DNA of 16,879 bases. Source: Desulfuromonadaceae bacterium GWC2_58_13. Lineage in GTDB: Bacteria; Desulfobacterota; Desulfuromonadia; Desulfuromonadales; Trichloromonadaceae. Positions 7,800-15,017 of this stretch are shown here, piece by piece. Both the position numbers and the translations under genes were made by a program. Where the stretch lies: assembly GCA_001825565.1 (NCBI GenBank), contig MHXM01000147.1, forward strand, positions 5,835-22,713. Reading direction: 5' to 3'. How positions within the stretch are numbered: position 1 is the first letter of the stretch; the number at the start of each line of letters is the position of its first letter. Under the pieces are notes generated by a model. That model made no database searches and was not told where the DNA came from. It was given only the letters and a program-made list of their open reading frames with translations.

Positions 7800-8864
7800 T
7801 TAATCTCCCGCGATGTCTATTTCGTCCAGGTGCGCCGCCCATTCCCGCCATACCGCCCAAGCCACCGCCAGCACGATGGGACCAACGAATAGCCCCACCA
7901 GTCCGAAGGCCAGAATGCCGCCGAAGATGCCGAACAGCACCAGCAGAAAAGGGATGGCGCTAACGCTGCTGATGAACAGTGGTCGTAGCAGATTGTCGGC
8001 CTGACTAACCACCGCCGCGCCCCAGAACCAGAGGCCGAGAGCCGCGCCGATCTGCCCCTGGGACAAAAGCCACGCCCCCGCCCCACCCCAGAGCAGCGGA
8101 GTGCCAAAGGGAATCAAGGCGAACAGGACCGTCAATGCCCCCAGGGTAACCGGTGAATCCAGTCCGGCCACCCAATACCCCGCGCCGGCCAGACTTCCCT
8201 GCACCAGAGCAGTGAGCATCACCCCGTAGACGACGGCGCGGCTGGTGGCGCCGGCGGCGACCAGATAACCATGAGCCCGGGGACCGAGAAAGCGTTCCAG
8301 CACATGCCGCAACTCCAGGATAATGCGGGCGCCATCACGGTAGAAGAAAAACAGAATCAGGATCGCCAGCACCAGCTTGCTCAGGTTTTTGCCCAAACCG
8401 CCGACCAGGGCCGCCGCCTCCCCGGAATGGGCCTTGAGCCAGAGCTTGCCGGCGGCGATTACGGACTGCGGATCGGCCAGCAACATTTCCCGTTTCTGTG
8501 TGACCCAGTCCCACAGCCAGGGAATCCGCCGCAGCCATTCCGGGACCGGCGGCGGGTCGGCCACGAACGCCTGCAGCGCCGGATAGATCCGGCTCACTTC
8601 CTGTTGCGCCATCCAGGCCAACCAGAAAAGGGGAACGAAGATCGTCAGTGCCATCAGGGCGGTCGTCAGGCTGGCCGCCAGAGTGTCGTGGCGGCCGCAT
8701 TTGGCGCGCATCCACGCGGCCACCGGCCAGGAGGCATAGGCCAGAACCCCCGCCCAGGCCAGTGGCGACAGAAACGGCGTGACCACGAGAAAGGCGAGCA
8801 GGGTCAGGCCGGTCAGAGCCAGCCAAGGCACCAGGCGACGACTGATCGGGGAAGGGGCGGGCAT
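7800..8864 (-). CDS. AI-2E transporter / PerM family membrane protein (YdiK-like)
   Basis: A 354-residue polytopic inner-membrane protein. About eight hydrophobic segments are seen: a pair near 11-47, one near 67-87, one near 163-177 (LVLAILILFFFYRDG), and four in the C-terminal half. A soluble helical stretch of about 90-155 lies between the third and fourth. This is the layout of the family formerly called UPF0118. Members have been reported to export AI-2 or to act as Na+/H+ antiporters, so the substrate here is open. The C-terminal pattern GLVGLFVGPIVLAV is typical. The upstream gene ends 21 nt before the start and the downstream start is 39 nt after the stop, consistent with an operon. 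The ribosome site is weak (GGAG 12 bases upstream). Confidence 0.9.
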   Translation of the reverse strand: MPAPSPISRRLVPWLALTGLTLLAFLVVTPFLSPLAWAGVLAYASWPVAAWMRAKCGRHDTLAASLTTALMALTIFVPLFWLAWMAQQEVSRIYPALQAFVADPPPVPEWLRRIPWLWDWVTQKREMLLADPQSVIAAGKLWLKAHSGEAAALVGGLGKNLSKLVLAILILFFFYRDGARIILELRHVLERFLGPRAHGYLVAAGATSRAVVYGVMLTALVQGSLAGAGYWVAGLDSPVTLGALTVLFALIPFGTPLLWGGAGAWLLSQGQIGAALGLWFWGAAVVSQADNLLRPLFISSVSAIPFLLVLFGIFGGILAFGLVGLFVGPIVLAVAWAVWREWAAHLDEIDIAGD

Positions 8865-8885
8865 GGATTATACCATCTCCATTCT

Positions 8886-9854
8886 TTACTTGAATACGCC
8901 GACGACCAGATAAGCGGTATAGCCGACATAGCAGGCCATGAGCGCGGCCCCTTCGAGGCGGTTGATCCGCCCGGGGCCCCGAAATCCGAAGCTGATGACA
9001 AAAAGGGCCAGGGTGATGGCGGCCATGACCAGGATGTCCCGGGAAAAGACCTCCGGCGCGACCGGCATGGGCTGAATCACGCCGGCGATGCCGACCACCG
9101 CCAGGGTGTTGAACAGGTTGGAACCGAGGATGTTGCCCAGGGCGATGTCATGCTCGCCTTTGCGCGCCGCGATGACCGAAGAAGCCAACTCCGGCAGCGA
9201 GGTGCCGATGGCCACAATGGTCAGGCCGATTATCAGGTCGCTCACCCCGAAGCCGTGGGCGATTTCCACCGCCCCCCAGACCAGGATTCGGGAACTCGCG
9301 ATCAACAGGAGCAAACCGACGACGACCCAGAAGATCGCCCGGCCCAGCGGCATCGTCTGTTCCGCAAGTTCCTGTTCCATCTCGTTGCCCAGCGCATCGG
9401 TCTTTTTACGCAACCCCTGCCAAATGGTCCAGGCCATCAGGCCAGCGAAAACACCCAACAACACCAGGGCATCGATCCGGGTGAGTTCGCCATCCCAAAG
9501 CTGACTGGCCGCCAGAGCGGTGACGGCGATCAGGATCGGCAATTCCTTGCGGAGTACCTGCGAATGGACGGCGATGGGGCTGATCAAAGCGGTTACGCCG
9601 AGAATCAGAGCGATATTCGTGATGTTCGAGCCATAGGCGTTGCCCAGAGCGATACCCGGATTGTTCTGGAACGACGCAAGCGCGGATACCAGCATTTCCG
9701 GGGCCGAGGTGCCGAAGCCGACGATCACCATGCCGATCAGCAGTGGCGGCATCCCAAAATTACGGGCGGCCGCAGCGGAGCCGTCGACAAACCGGTCGGC
9801 GCTCCAGACGAGAAGAACCAAACCGAAAAGCACTGCCAAAAACGCAACTCCCAT
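8886..9854 (-). CDS. yrbG: calcium/sodium antiporter, CaCA family (YrbG type)
   Basis: A 322-residue membrane exchanger with about ten hydrophobic segments in two inverted halves. The two alpha repeats are clear: GFGTSAPEMLVSALAS with GNAYGSNITN (46-80) and AIGTSLPELASSVIAA with GNILGSNLFN (215-249). Their paired acidic residues E53 and E222 and the GSN turns form the ion site in this family. The protein most likely trades Ca2+ for Na+ or H+ across the inner membrane. A hydrophilic linker of about 150-168 separates the halves. GGAGG lies nine bases before the ATG. It follows tatC by 48 nt. The exact ion pair cannot be read from the sequence, and the gene symbol is by family resemblance. Confidence 0.93.
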   Translation of the reverse strand: MGVAFLAVLFGLVLLVWSADRFVDGSAAAARNFGMPPLLIGMVIVGFGTSAPEMLVSALASFQNNPGIALGNAYGSNITNIALILGVTALISPIAVHSQVLRKELPILIAVTALAASQLWDGELTRIDALVLLGVFAGLMAWTIWQGLRKKTDALGNEMEQELAEQTMPLGRAIFWVVVGLLLLIASSRILVWGAVEIAHGFGVSDLIIGLTIVAIGTSLPELASSVIAARKGEHDIALGNILGSNLFNTLAVVGIAGVIQPMPVAPEVFSRDILVMAAITLALFVISFGFRGPGRINRLEGAALMACYVGYTAYLVVGVFK

Positions 9855-9902
9855 ACTTATTGACCTCCGATAAAAACGTAGTGATAGGTTCCTTGATTGC
9901 CC

Positions 9903-10679
9903 CTAGGCTTTTTCGCCAACGGCAGCAGCTCGGTGCTTCTGGCAAAGCCAGGCACCCAGAATGCCAACTTCGTAAAGAATAACAAACGGAATAGCAATCG
10001 AACACTGGGAGACGACATCCGGCCCCGGCGTGACGAGGGCTCCAAAAACGAACGCCAGAATCAGCATGTATTTGCGCTTCGAGGCGAACCAGAGCCGGTC
10101 CGCCAACCCCACCCGGGCGAGAACGGTCATGATTACGGGCAACTCGAACACCAAACCAAAGGCCAGCATCATCTTCAGGGCGAGGGACAGATACTCGCCC
10201 ATTGAAAGCATAGCTGCTACGGTACCGGATTCAGTCCCGAAATTAATCAAGAATGAAAAAATGACGGGAAGTACGTAAGCAAAGCCCAGATAGGCTCCGC
10301 CGAAAAACGACGAACACCCCCCGAGGATAAAGAGAAACCCGAGCCCTTTCCGCTTGCTGCTCTGGCCCGTCGTGATTAACGACCAGACCTGCCAGAGAAT
10401 CACCGGCAATGAAACCGCCAGGGCCGCGACCGCGGCCAGCATGAGATACGTGAAGAATGGTTCGGTCGCCTCAACAAAAACCATGGAACTGCCCGAAGGC
10501 AGAGCGCTTCGCATGGGCAAGGCAATCCAGGAAAAAAGTTCTTCGGCAAAGCCGTACAGGGCCACAAACGCAACAAACCAGGTTCCGCCGGCAACGATCA
10601 GGCTTTTGCGCAGGGTCTCCAGGTACGCCATCAACGGCATATGCTCCCAATTTATCGACGTTTTCTTCATAAAAATCAC
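9903..10679 (-). CDS. tatC: TatC-family protein with altered signal-binding residues
   Basis: A 258-residue protein with six hydrophobic segments and clear TatC features: TEPFFTYLMLAAVAALAVS (72-90), LPVILWQVW (91-99), LAFGLVFELPV (172-182, with the conserved E179) and TPGPDVVSQ (217-225). TatC is the twin-arginine signal receptor of the Tat exporter. By eye alignment to E. coli TatC, three of the binding-site residues differ: E15 falls on T22, F94 on L101 and E103 on R110. The usual P-x-L-x-x-x-E stretch after the second helix reads TTGQSSKRKG. The GTG at 10679 overlaps the secF stop (GTGA) and has AAGG upstream; an ATG at 10670 is possible. No tatA or tatB is in the window. The altered residues leave its receptor role uncertain. 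Confidence 0.88.
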   Translation of the reverse strand: MIFMKKTSINWEHMPLMAYLETLRKSLIVAGGTWFVAFVALYGFAEELFSWIALPMRSALPSGSSMVFVEATEPFFTYLMLAAVAALAVSLPVILWQVWSLITTGQSSKRKGLGFLFILGGCSSFFGGAYLGFAYVLPVIFSFLINFGTESGTVAAMLSMGEYLSLALKMMLAFGLVFELPVIMTVLARVGLADRLWFASKRKYMLILAFVFGALVTPGPDVVSQCSIAIPFVILYEVGILGAWLCQKHRAAAVGEKA

Positions 10680-11608
10680 GGAGCGACCTTATCAGCGGGA
10701 GTCTTGCTCAGCGACGGTCGATGTTTCTCCCAGAACAAAATAAGGGCGCTGGCGACGAAGACGCTCGAATAAGTTCCGGCAATGATGCCCACCAGAAGCG
10801 CAAAAGCGAAACCGTGGATGACATTGCCGCCAAAGACGAACAGGGACAGGACCACCAGCAGGGTGGTCCCTGACGTCAGGATGGTCCGGGATAACGTTTC
10901 GTTGATGCTGCGATTGACCGTTTCGGCAAAGGTTTCGTGGGCGTGCCGACCGATGTTTTCGCGGATTCGATCAAAGATGATGATCGTGTCGTTAAGGGAA
11001 TAGCCGATGATGGTCAGCAGAGCCGCGATGATCGTCAGATCGATTTCGAGGTCGAAAACGGAGAGCAGACCCAGGGTGACCAGCACGTCATGGGCCAGGG
11101 CAACCATGGCGGCAACGCCGAAACGATATTCGAAGCGCCAGGAGATGTAGACCAGCGTTCCGATCATGGCATACACCAGCGAAAGGCCACCCTTGGTCCG
11201 CAGATCCTTGCCGACCTGAGGGCCGACCATTTCACCGCGCAGGATTTCAAGCTCCTCGTCGCCGGACCCGACTTTCAGCAGCTGCTCGATTTTTTTCGAG
11301 AAATGAGACATTTCCGCTTCGCTCTGCTGGGCCCGGATCAGGAACTCGTTCGAGCGATCGCCGAACTGCTGCACGGTGACCGATTCCAGTTTCAGTTCGG
11401 ACAAATACTCCTTGATTTGGGACGCCTGGGTGGGAAGAGAAAAGCGGACTTGAACCAGAGTGCCGCCGGAAAAGTCGACGCCGTACCGGGGACCTCCCTG
11501 GAGCGCCAGAGACAGGAACCCGGCGAAAATCACCACCAGGGAAAGGATGACGGCGATGCGGTTTTTGCCGACGAAATTAAAATTACTGTTGGGTTTGATG
11601 ATCTGCAT
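10676..11608 (-). CDS. secF: protein translocase subunit SecF
   Basis: A 310-residue inner-membrane protein that with SecD uses the proton gradient to help pull proteins out of the Sec channel. The first helix lies near 18-36, followed by the signature YGVDFSGGT (42-50). A periplasmic domain spans about 50-138. Five more helices follow, with the SecF motif IGYSLNDTIIIFDRIREN (201-218) and HGFAFALLVGIIAGTYSSVFVA near 265-286. The length matches SecF (~300-320). The ATG at 11608 has GGGAG six bases upstream and gives the usual N-terminus; the open frame upstream of it is not SecF. It overlaps tatC. Its normal partner secD is represented only by its last ~30 codons directly upstream, so SecD must be supplied from elsewhere or this copy is not functional as a pair. 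Confidence 0.94.
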   Translation of the reverse strand: MQIIKPNSNFNFVGKNRIAVILSLVVIFAGFLSLALQGGPRYGVDFSGGTLVQVRFSLPTQASQIKEYLSELKLESVTVQQFGDRSNEFLIRAQQSEAEMSHFSKKIEQLLKVGSGDEELEILRGEMVGPQVGKDLRTKGGLSLVYAMIGTLVYISWRFEYRFGVAAMVALAHDVLVTLGLLSVFDLEIDLTIIAALLTIIGYSLNDTIIIFDRIRENIGRHAHETFAETVNRSINETLSRTILTSGTTLLVVLSLFVFGGNVIHGFAFALLVGIIAGTYSSVFVASALILFWEKHRPSLSKTPADKVAP

Positions 11609-11625
11609 GAGACGCTCCCGGTCTG

Positions 11626-11715
11626 GATGCTGGGCCGACGCTGATTTCGTCGCTCCAGCAGGTAATCGATGATGACGCGGGTCGCGATGATCGCCGTGAC
11701 CATAGCCGACAAACC
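11626..11715 (-). pseudogene. secD: C-terminal remnant of secD
   Basis: One minus-strand frame reads GLSAMVTAIIATRVIIDYLL then ERRNQRRPSI. This is the last transmembrane helix and basic tail of SecD, in its normal place just before secF. Upstream of 11715 the same frame stays open to a stop near 11803 but I see no SecD similarity in it. None of the other expected SecD parts (the DGGVNL-like loop, the first periplasmic domain, helices 2-5) lie anywhere in the window. The frame has no stop near secF either; it runs about 80 nt into secF before ending at 11530. I read this as a truncated gene left by a rearrangement. An assembly join is the other possibility. Confidence 0.7.
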
Positions 11716-11901
11716 GGGTAAAGGTTGTGCATGGACGACGGAAATAGCGCGCTGATCCCACGGATGAAAGCATCCGGGAATCTCCCCCGGTGATTTGGCT
11801 TATCGCGAAATGGCCAAAGGTGCGGAACCCTGGAGACAGACTCCATCGGCGCAGAGCGCTGCTCGAAGTCGAAACGAAGCGGCCGATCCAGGGGTCAGTG
11901 G

Positions 11902-12264
11902 TCAGGTACCGGGGGGAGGACGAGAGAGCGAAGGAGATTGCCACGCCACGGGCAGGAGGAGCGAAGGCGCGTCATCCCAGGCAGGAGGCAGGATCGGCGA
12001 CCTGAGAACGGCAAGGACGGTCTCCGCCGGAGGGACTGCTAGCAATGCATCGAGGAAGAGGTGTGCCGATTTGGATTTCTGGGCGGTGGTTGCCACCCAT
12101 TCCAGCGAGGATTTGGGGGTTTCGAGGGTGTCGCACCGGGTGAACAGAAGGGTTGCATCGGGGGGCGGGGTCGAGCCGAAGGACAGGGTGAGCGCAAGGA
12201 AAAGCCAGGTCCAGATAATTAACGTGCGTGAAAAACTGCGCCGTGAAAAGGCTTGGTTCGGCAT
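11902..12264 (-). CDS. doubtful small secreted or membrane-anchored ORF
   Basis: A 120-residue frame. The N-terminus is basic (RRSFSRT) followed by a hydrophobic stretch LIIWTWLFLALTLSFGS (15-31), like a signal sequence or anchor. The remainder contains one cysteine, a leucine-rich middle (AHLFLDALLAVPPAE) and a proline-rich tail ending SRPPPGT. I recognise no family. A 231-codon frame on the plus strand overlaps it, but that one is rich in Arg, Gly and Ser and looks like a shadow. The ribosome site is poor (GAGGAAA 12 bases upstream). Because it lies between two gene fragments, it may be another remnant and not a working gene. Confidence 0.35.
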   Translation of the reverse strand: MPNQAFSRRSFSRTLIIWTWLFLALTLSFGSTPPPDATLLFTRCDTLETPKSSLEWVATTAQKSKSAHLFLDALLAVPPAETVLAVLRSPILPPAWDDAPSLLLPVAWQSPSLSRPPPGT

Positions 12265-12346
12265 ACCCGCGATCTGCTTTCCTCTGCCCGAGACTTGCAA
12301 AATAATGCCGCATCGTAAGGCAGAGATCGCAGGAAGTCCAGCAGAA

Positions 12347-12466
12347 TTAAGAACCCTGGAATTTGAAGCGCCAGGTTACGGTAAAGTTGAGATCGCCGAG
12401 CAAGTCCTTCCTCTGTTTATCGGCTTTATTCGGAGAACCGTCAGGAAGCGTCGGAAATGTAGCGTA
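12347..12466 (-). pseudogene. C-terminal fragment of an outer-membrane beta-barrel protein
   Basis: After a stop at 12469-12467 a short frame of 39 residues ends LLGDLNFTVTWRFKFQGS. The alternating hydrophobic and polar residues (F-T-V-T-W-R-F-K-F) resemble the last strand of an outer-membrane barrel, the signal read by BamA. The stretch before it (SPNKADKQRKD) looks like a surface loop. There is no start codon, and a strong hairpin at 12473-12506 sits exactly where the rest of the gene should be. The call rests on pattern only. Confidence 0.35.
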
Positions 12467-12472
12467 TCATTG

Positions 12473-12506
12473 GCAAAGCCCTCGATTTGACAATCGAGGG
12501 CTTTGC
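12473..12506. terminator. strong hairpin, terminator-like
   Basis: A perfect 15-bp stem (GCAAAGCCCTCGATT at 12473-12487 pairing with 12492-12506) around a TGAC loop. The outer AAAG/CTTT gives a short U-run in either direction. Confidence 0.65.
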
Positions 12507-12536
12507 GTGTGTTATCGGGGGTTACAAATGGGAATA

Positions 12537-12589
12537 GCCCGCCGCTTCCCCCTGCGGACGCTCATGTTCGGCGGGGGAAAGCGGCGGGC
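12537..12589 (-). terminator. GC-rich hairpin downstream of the SRPBCC gene
   Basis: Arms 12537-12552 (GCCCGCCGCTTCCCCC) and 12573-12589 pair with one bulged base around a 20-nt loop. It starts 17 nt past the stop of the minus-strand SRPBCC gene. No U-run follows, so it is either a Rho-independent terminator of weak type or a 3' stabilising stem. Confidence 0.55.
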
Positions 12590-12605
12590 GGCAATCGTCC
12601 TGGCT

Positions 12606-13055
12606 TCACAGTTGATCCGGGATCTCCGCCTCGACCAGCTTCGTCAGGAGGGTCAGTGATTCTTGCCAGCCAAGATAGCAAGCTTCGGCCGGAATGAGCT
12701 CGGGAACCCCTTCCTGAGTGATGTTGACCTCGGTCCCGCAAGACACCGGCTTAAGGGCGATGGTCGTCTGAATGGCGCCGGGCAGATTCGGATCGTCGAA
12801 CCTGTCGGTGTAGCGGATTCGTTCGTGTGGCACCAATTCGAGATACTCTCCACCGAAGGAGTGGTCCTTGCCCGTGGTGAAGTTCGTGAACGACATTTTG
12901 TAGGAACCACCGACACGGGCGTCCAGGTGGTGAACTTTGCCGGTAAATCCGTTTGGTGGAAGCCATTTGACCATGGCGTCCGGATCGAGAAATGCCCGAT
13001 AAATCCGCTCCGGCGTTGCCCGGAGGACAAGGTGAAGGCGAATGGTGTTAGGCAT
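12606..13055 (-). CDS. SRPBCC / AHSA1 (Aha1-like) domain protein
   Basis: A 149-residue single-domain cytoplasmic protein of the START-like SRPBCC fold, AHSA1 branch. Typical features are ATPERIYRAFLDPDAMVKWLPP (near 13-34), the FTGKVHHLDARVGGSYKMSF strands, GGEYLELVPHERIRYTDRFD, and the C-terminal helix GWQESLTLLTKLVEAEIP. Such proteins bind hydrophobic ligands; their biological role is mostly unknown, and Hsp90 activation is a eukaryotic feature only. The ATG at 13055 has AAAGGAG eight bases upstream and gives the family's usual start; upstream in-frame codons lack this. It sits 189 nt downstream of the DUF1772-like gene on the same strand and is followed by hairpins at 12537-12589. Confidence 0.9.
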   Translation of the reverse strand: MPNTIRLHLVLRATPERIYRAFLDPDAMVKWLPPNGFTGKVHHLDARVGGSYKMSFTNFTTGKDHSFGGEYLELVPHERIRYTDRFDDPNLPGAIQTTIALKPVSCGTEVNITQEGVPELIPAEACYLGWQESLTLLTKLVEAEIPDQL

Positions 13056-13244
13056 GATGGGTTCTCCTTTCATTTGCCGGCGCCGGGAAGAACCCTTGGC
13101 AGTCGAAACGCTGCCGATCGTCTCCGTGGGAAATCCCTTTCCCCGGTTTTCGATAGGGCCTTCCTTCCCGATGTGCCAGCGATGGAACGAGGTCGATCCG
13201 GGGCGATCCGGCCACACCCGGACCTGTCCCGGTCGGCCTCGTTT

Positions 13245-13490
13245 TCAAATACGAGACTGCTCCGTCGGAGTTTCCATGAGGACGGAGAGGACCAGCAGAC
13301 TGAAGCCAACGAGCCAAGCGGCGAAAGCGGCAACATGTCCGAACTCCCATCGAGTACGCAGCTGCAAATAGACCTCGGGGACAGCTGCCGGCGTTGATTT
13401 CTTGGGGGGCAGTTCGAGCACATGTGCTGTCCCGAGCGCCAAACCGAGCGCGCCGAGCAGGAGTGTAACGAAGCGCCAAGTCCGAAGCAT
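13245..13490 (-). CDS. short DUF1772-like membrane protein, possibly internally deleted
   Basis: An 81-residue protein with two hydrophobic segments: RFVTLLLGALGLALGTAHVL (5-24) and FGHVAAFAAWLVGFSLLVLS (50-69). The N-terminus with its HVLELPPK resembles the first helix of DUF1772 (anthrone oxygenase-like) proteins. The second part, LRTRWEFGHVAAF, resembles their last helix (RWEYSHA-type). Normal members are about 150 residues with four helices, so this looks like first and last helices joined, with the middle missing in frame. The ATG at 13490 has AGGAG eight bases upstream. It lies upstream of the SRPBCC gene with 189 nt between them, in which I see no gene. Family assignment is tentative. 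Confidence 0.6.
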   Translation of the reverse strand: MLRTWRFVTLLLGALGLALGTAHVLELPPKKSTPAAVPEVYLQLRTRWEFGHVAAFAAWLVGFSLLVLSVLMETPTEQSRI

Positions 13491-13688
13491 GGTTCTCTCT
13501 CCTCGCATATATATTATCATTCCGTAGAGAAATGGCAGTGTCCAGGGCGAGGAAACGGGAGAAGAAAGACGTCTTGTGACGTTGGCCACACTTGGGCGGA
13601 TTCTCCGGAATCACAACAGCCCCTGACCAGAGGGTCCGAAACCCCCTGGCCTGCGGGAATATGCCAAGCAAAGGATTCTAGCACCCGA

Positions 13689-13740
13689 CTCAAATTAAAA
13701 AGCCCTACGACTTGGAAATCGTGGGGCTTTTTAATTTGAG
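13689..13740. terminator. strong bidirectional terminator
   Basis: A 22-bp stem (13689-13710 with 13719-13740) containing one G-U pair, loop CTTGGAAA, with A5 before and T5 after the GC core (AGCCC/GGGGCT). It can end transcription of the minus-strand diguanylate cyclase gene and insulates the DUF1772-like gene. Nothing else is recognised in the flanking gaps 13491-13688 and 13741-13861; the latter is AT-rich. Confidence 0.85.
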
Positions 13741-13861
13741 ACTTAACAGTATCTTCCATATTTGGAGAACATCCAAAAAATGTCTGAAAAAGAGTGATTT
13801 GTGATATTTGACTAAATACGACGCGAATATCTATGGAACTAGGTCCGACTCACGCCACAAA

Positions 13862-14932
13862 TTACCCTTCCAGGTGAATGCAATTGCGGCCGGCCATTTT
13901 AGCGCGATAGAGAGCTGCGTCAGCTTGTTGCACCAGTTCAACGGGAAGGCGTTGGTTTGATGGCTGGAGGATAGCCACACCAAGACTCACAGTGACGATG
14001 CCGGAAGGTGAGTTAGCGTGGGGTATTGCAAGTGACAAGGCCATTTGATGGATGTGCTTTGCAGTTTCCAATGCGGCTTGTTTGTCCATGTTTGGCAAAA
14101 GGATGACAAATTCTTCACCTCCATAACGAGCCACTAACTCACCTGCACGACGTCCCGATTCCACTAACCCCTTGGCCAGTGTCTGTAGGCAAGCATCTCC
14201 GGCCAAGTGGCCATAGAGGTCGTTAAATCGTTTGAAGTGGTCGATATCCAGCAAGATAAGCGCCAGCGGGGTACCGCTACGTTGGCCTCGATTCCATTCA
14301 TGGATAAGCATTTTATCAAAAAGGCGGCGGTTGCCAATGTTGGTCAAACTATCAGTGTTACTCTGTATTTCCAGAAGCCTGTTAGCCTCGGCCAATTCTT
14401 TCGTCCTGTTTTCGACAATTTGTTCAAGTTCGAGGTTGCGTTTTTCCAGTCGAGACATCGGATAGATTTCACCATCGTTAGCCAAGCTATAAGGGATCGA
14501 GATCCCGCTGTGCACAATTTTCCAATCGTTATTCTCGTGCCGGAAAATCAGCACTAGCCTGGCGGTCTCGCGCGAAAGTATGTGCTCGGGCACTGGCAGG
14601 TTAATATGGAAAAAAGCAGTGACGGCAACAATGTCTTCAGCAAGATCTTGTAATGACAAATCCAGCATTTCTACATGAATTTTTCCGGGTATTTGTGCGA
14701 AATCCTGTCTTGTAACCCGGATCCATTCATCCTTGCTTGTGACGAGAACGTCGCTGCTGCCCGCATAACCACTAAAATTGTCACTAAAGCGTGAGGTCAG
14801 TCGGTCATCGCGTGAAGAGTACATTTCAATGTATTCGTCAAATAATGAACGGATCAGTTTCTGGCGTTCAAGCCGCATAGATCCATGCTCCATGTAAAAC
14901 GTTTCTAGAGATTTACGTGACCTTACATGCAT
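13862..14932 (-). CDS. diguanylate cyclase (GGDEF) with NTF2/SnoaL-like N-terminal domain
   Basis: A 356-residue soluble protein. Residues ~20-150 look like an NTF2/SnoaL-type sensor fold (MRLERQKLIRSLFDEYIEMY helix, then DDWIRVTRQ-like and WKIVHSGISIPY strands). A coiled-coil linker follows at ~158-190 (RLEKRNLELEQIVENRTKEL). The GGDEF domain spans ~192-354, with DSLTNIGNRRLFD (194-206), LLDIDHFKRFNDLYGH (228-242) and the active-site GGEEF (271-275). It should make c-di-GMP from two GTP. The inhibitory I-site, RxxD in the family, reads RAGE (262-265), so feedback inhibition may be weak. There is no membrane helix, so it acts in the cytoplasm. The start at 14932 has AAGGGA nine bases upstream; ATGs at residues 14 and 19 are alternatives. 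Confidence 0.93.
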   Translation of the reverse strand: MHVRSRKSLETFYMEHGSMRLERQKLIRSLFDEYIEMYSSRDDRLTSRFSDNFSGYAGSSDVLVTSKDEWIRVTRQDFAQIPGKIHVEMLDLSLQDLAEDIVAVTAFFHINLPVPEHILSRETARLVLIFRHENNDWKIVHSGISIPYSLANDGEIYPMSRLEKRNLELEQIVENRTKELAEANRLLEIQSNTDSLTNIGNRRLFDKMLIHEWNRGQRSGTPLALILLDIDHFKRFNDLYGHLAGDACLQTLAKGLVESGRRAGELVARYGGEEFVILLPNMDKQAALETAKHIHQMALSLAIPHANSPSGIVTVSLGVAILQPSNQRLPVELVQQADAALYRAKMAGRNCIHLEG

Positions 14933-14956
14933 GAGTATGCTTCCCTTGGCATAGTA

Positions 14957-14985
14957 TAATAGAGCTAGCGCAAAAAGCAGAAAAC
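14957..14985 (-). promoter_or_regulatory. candidate promoter for the diguanylate cyclase gene
   Basis: Minus-strand TATTAT (14962-14957) with a 17-nt spacer to TTTTCT (14985-14980). The -10 is good and the -35 poor. It lies 25 nt before the start codon. Confidence 0.35.
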
Positions 14986-15017
14986 CGCCGGCCGGCTTTT
15001 AGCCGACAGCAGCGGTT
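14984..15017 (-). terminator. imperfect hairpin with T-rich tail upstream of the cyclase promoter
   Basis: On the minus strand AACCGC pairs with GCGGTT, and inside it CGGC pairs with GCCG around TAAA, with an internal loop between. TTTTCTGCTTTTT follows. It may end transcription coming from the toxin-antitoxin side or from the small ORF that stops inside it. Confidence 0.35.

Noticed and set aside
8867..8872. Perfect TATAAT on the minus strand before the AI-2E-family gene
   Set aside because: It lies two bases from the start codon, which leaves no leader or ribosome site, and no -35 box is found 17 bp upstream. Probably chance.
8271..9863. 530-codon open frame on the plus strand
   Set aside because: Antisense to the AI-2E-family and antiporter genes; the translation is rich in Q, G, R and H with no hydrophobic core.
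11795..12490. 231-codon plus-strand frame across the scar region
   Set aside because: Composition (Arg, Gly, Ser rich, no core) is that of a shadow frame; no start signal.
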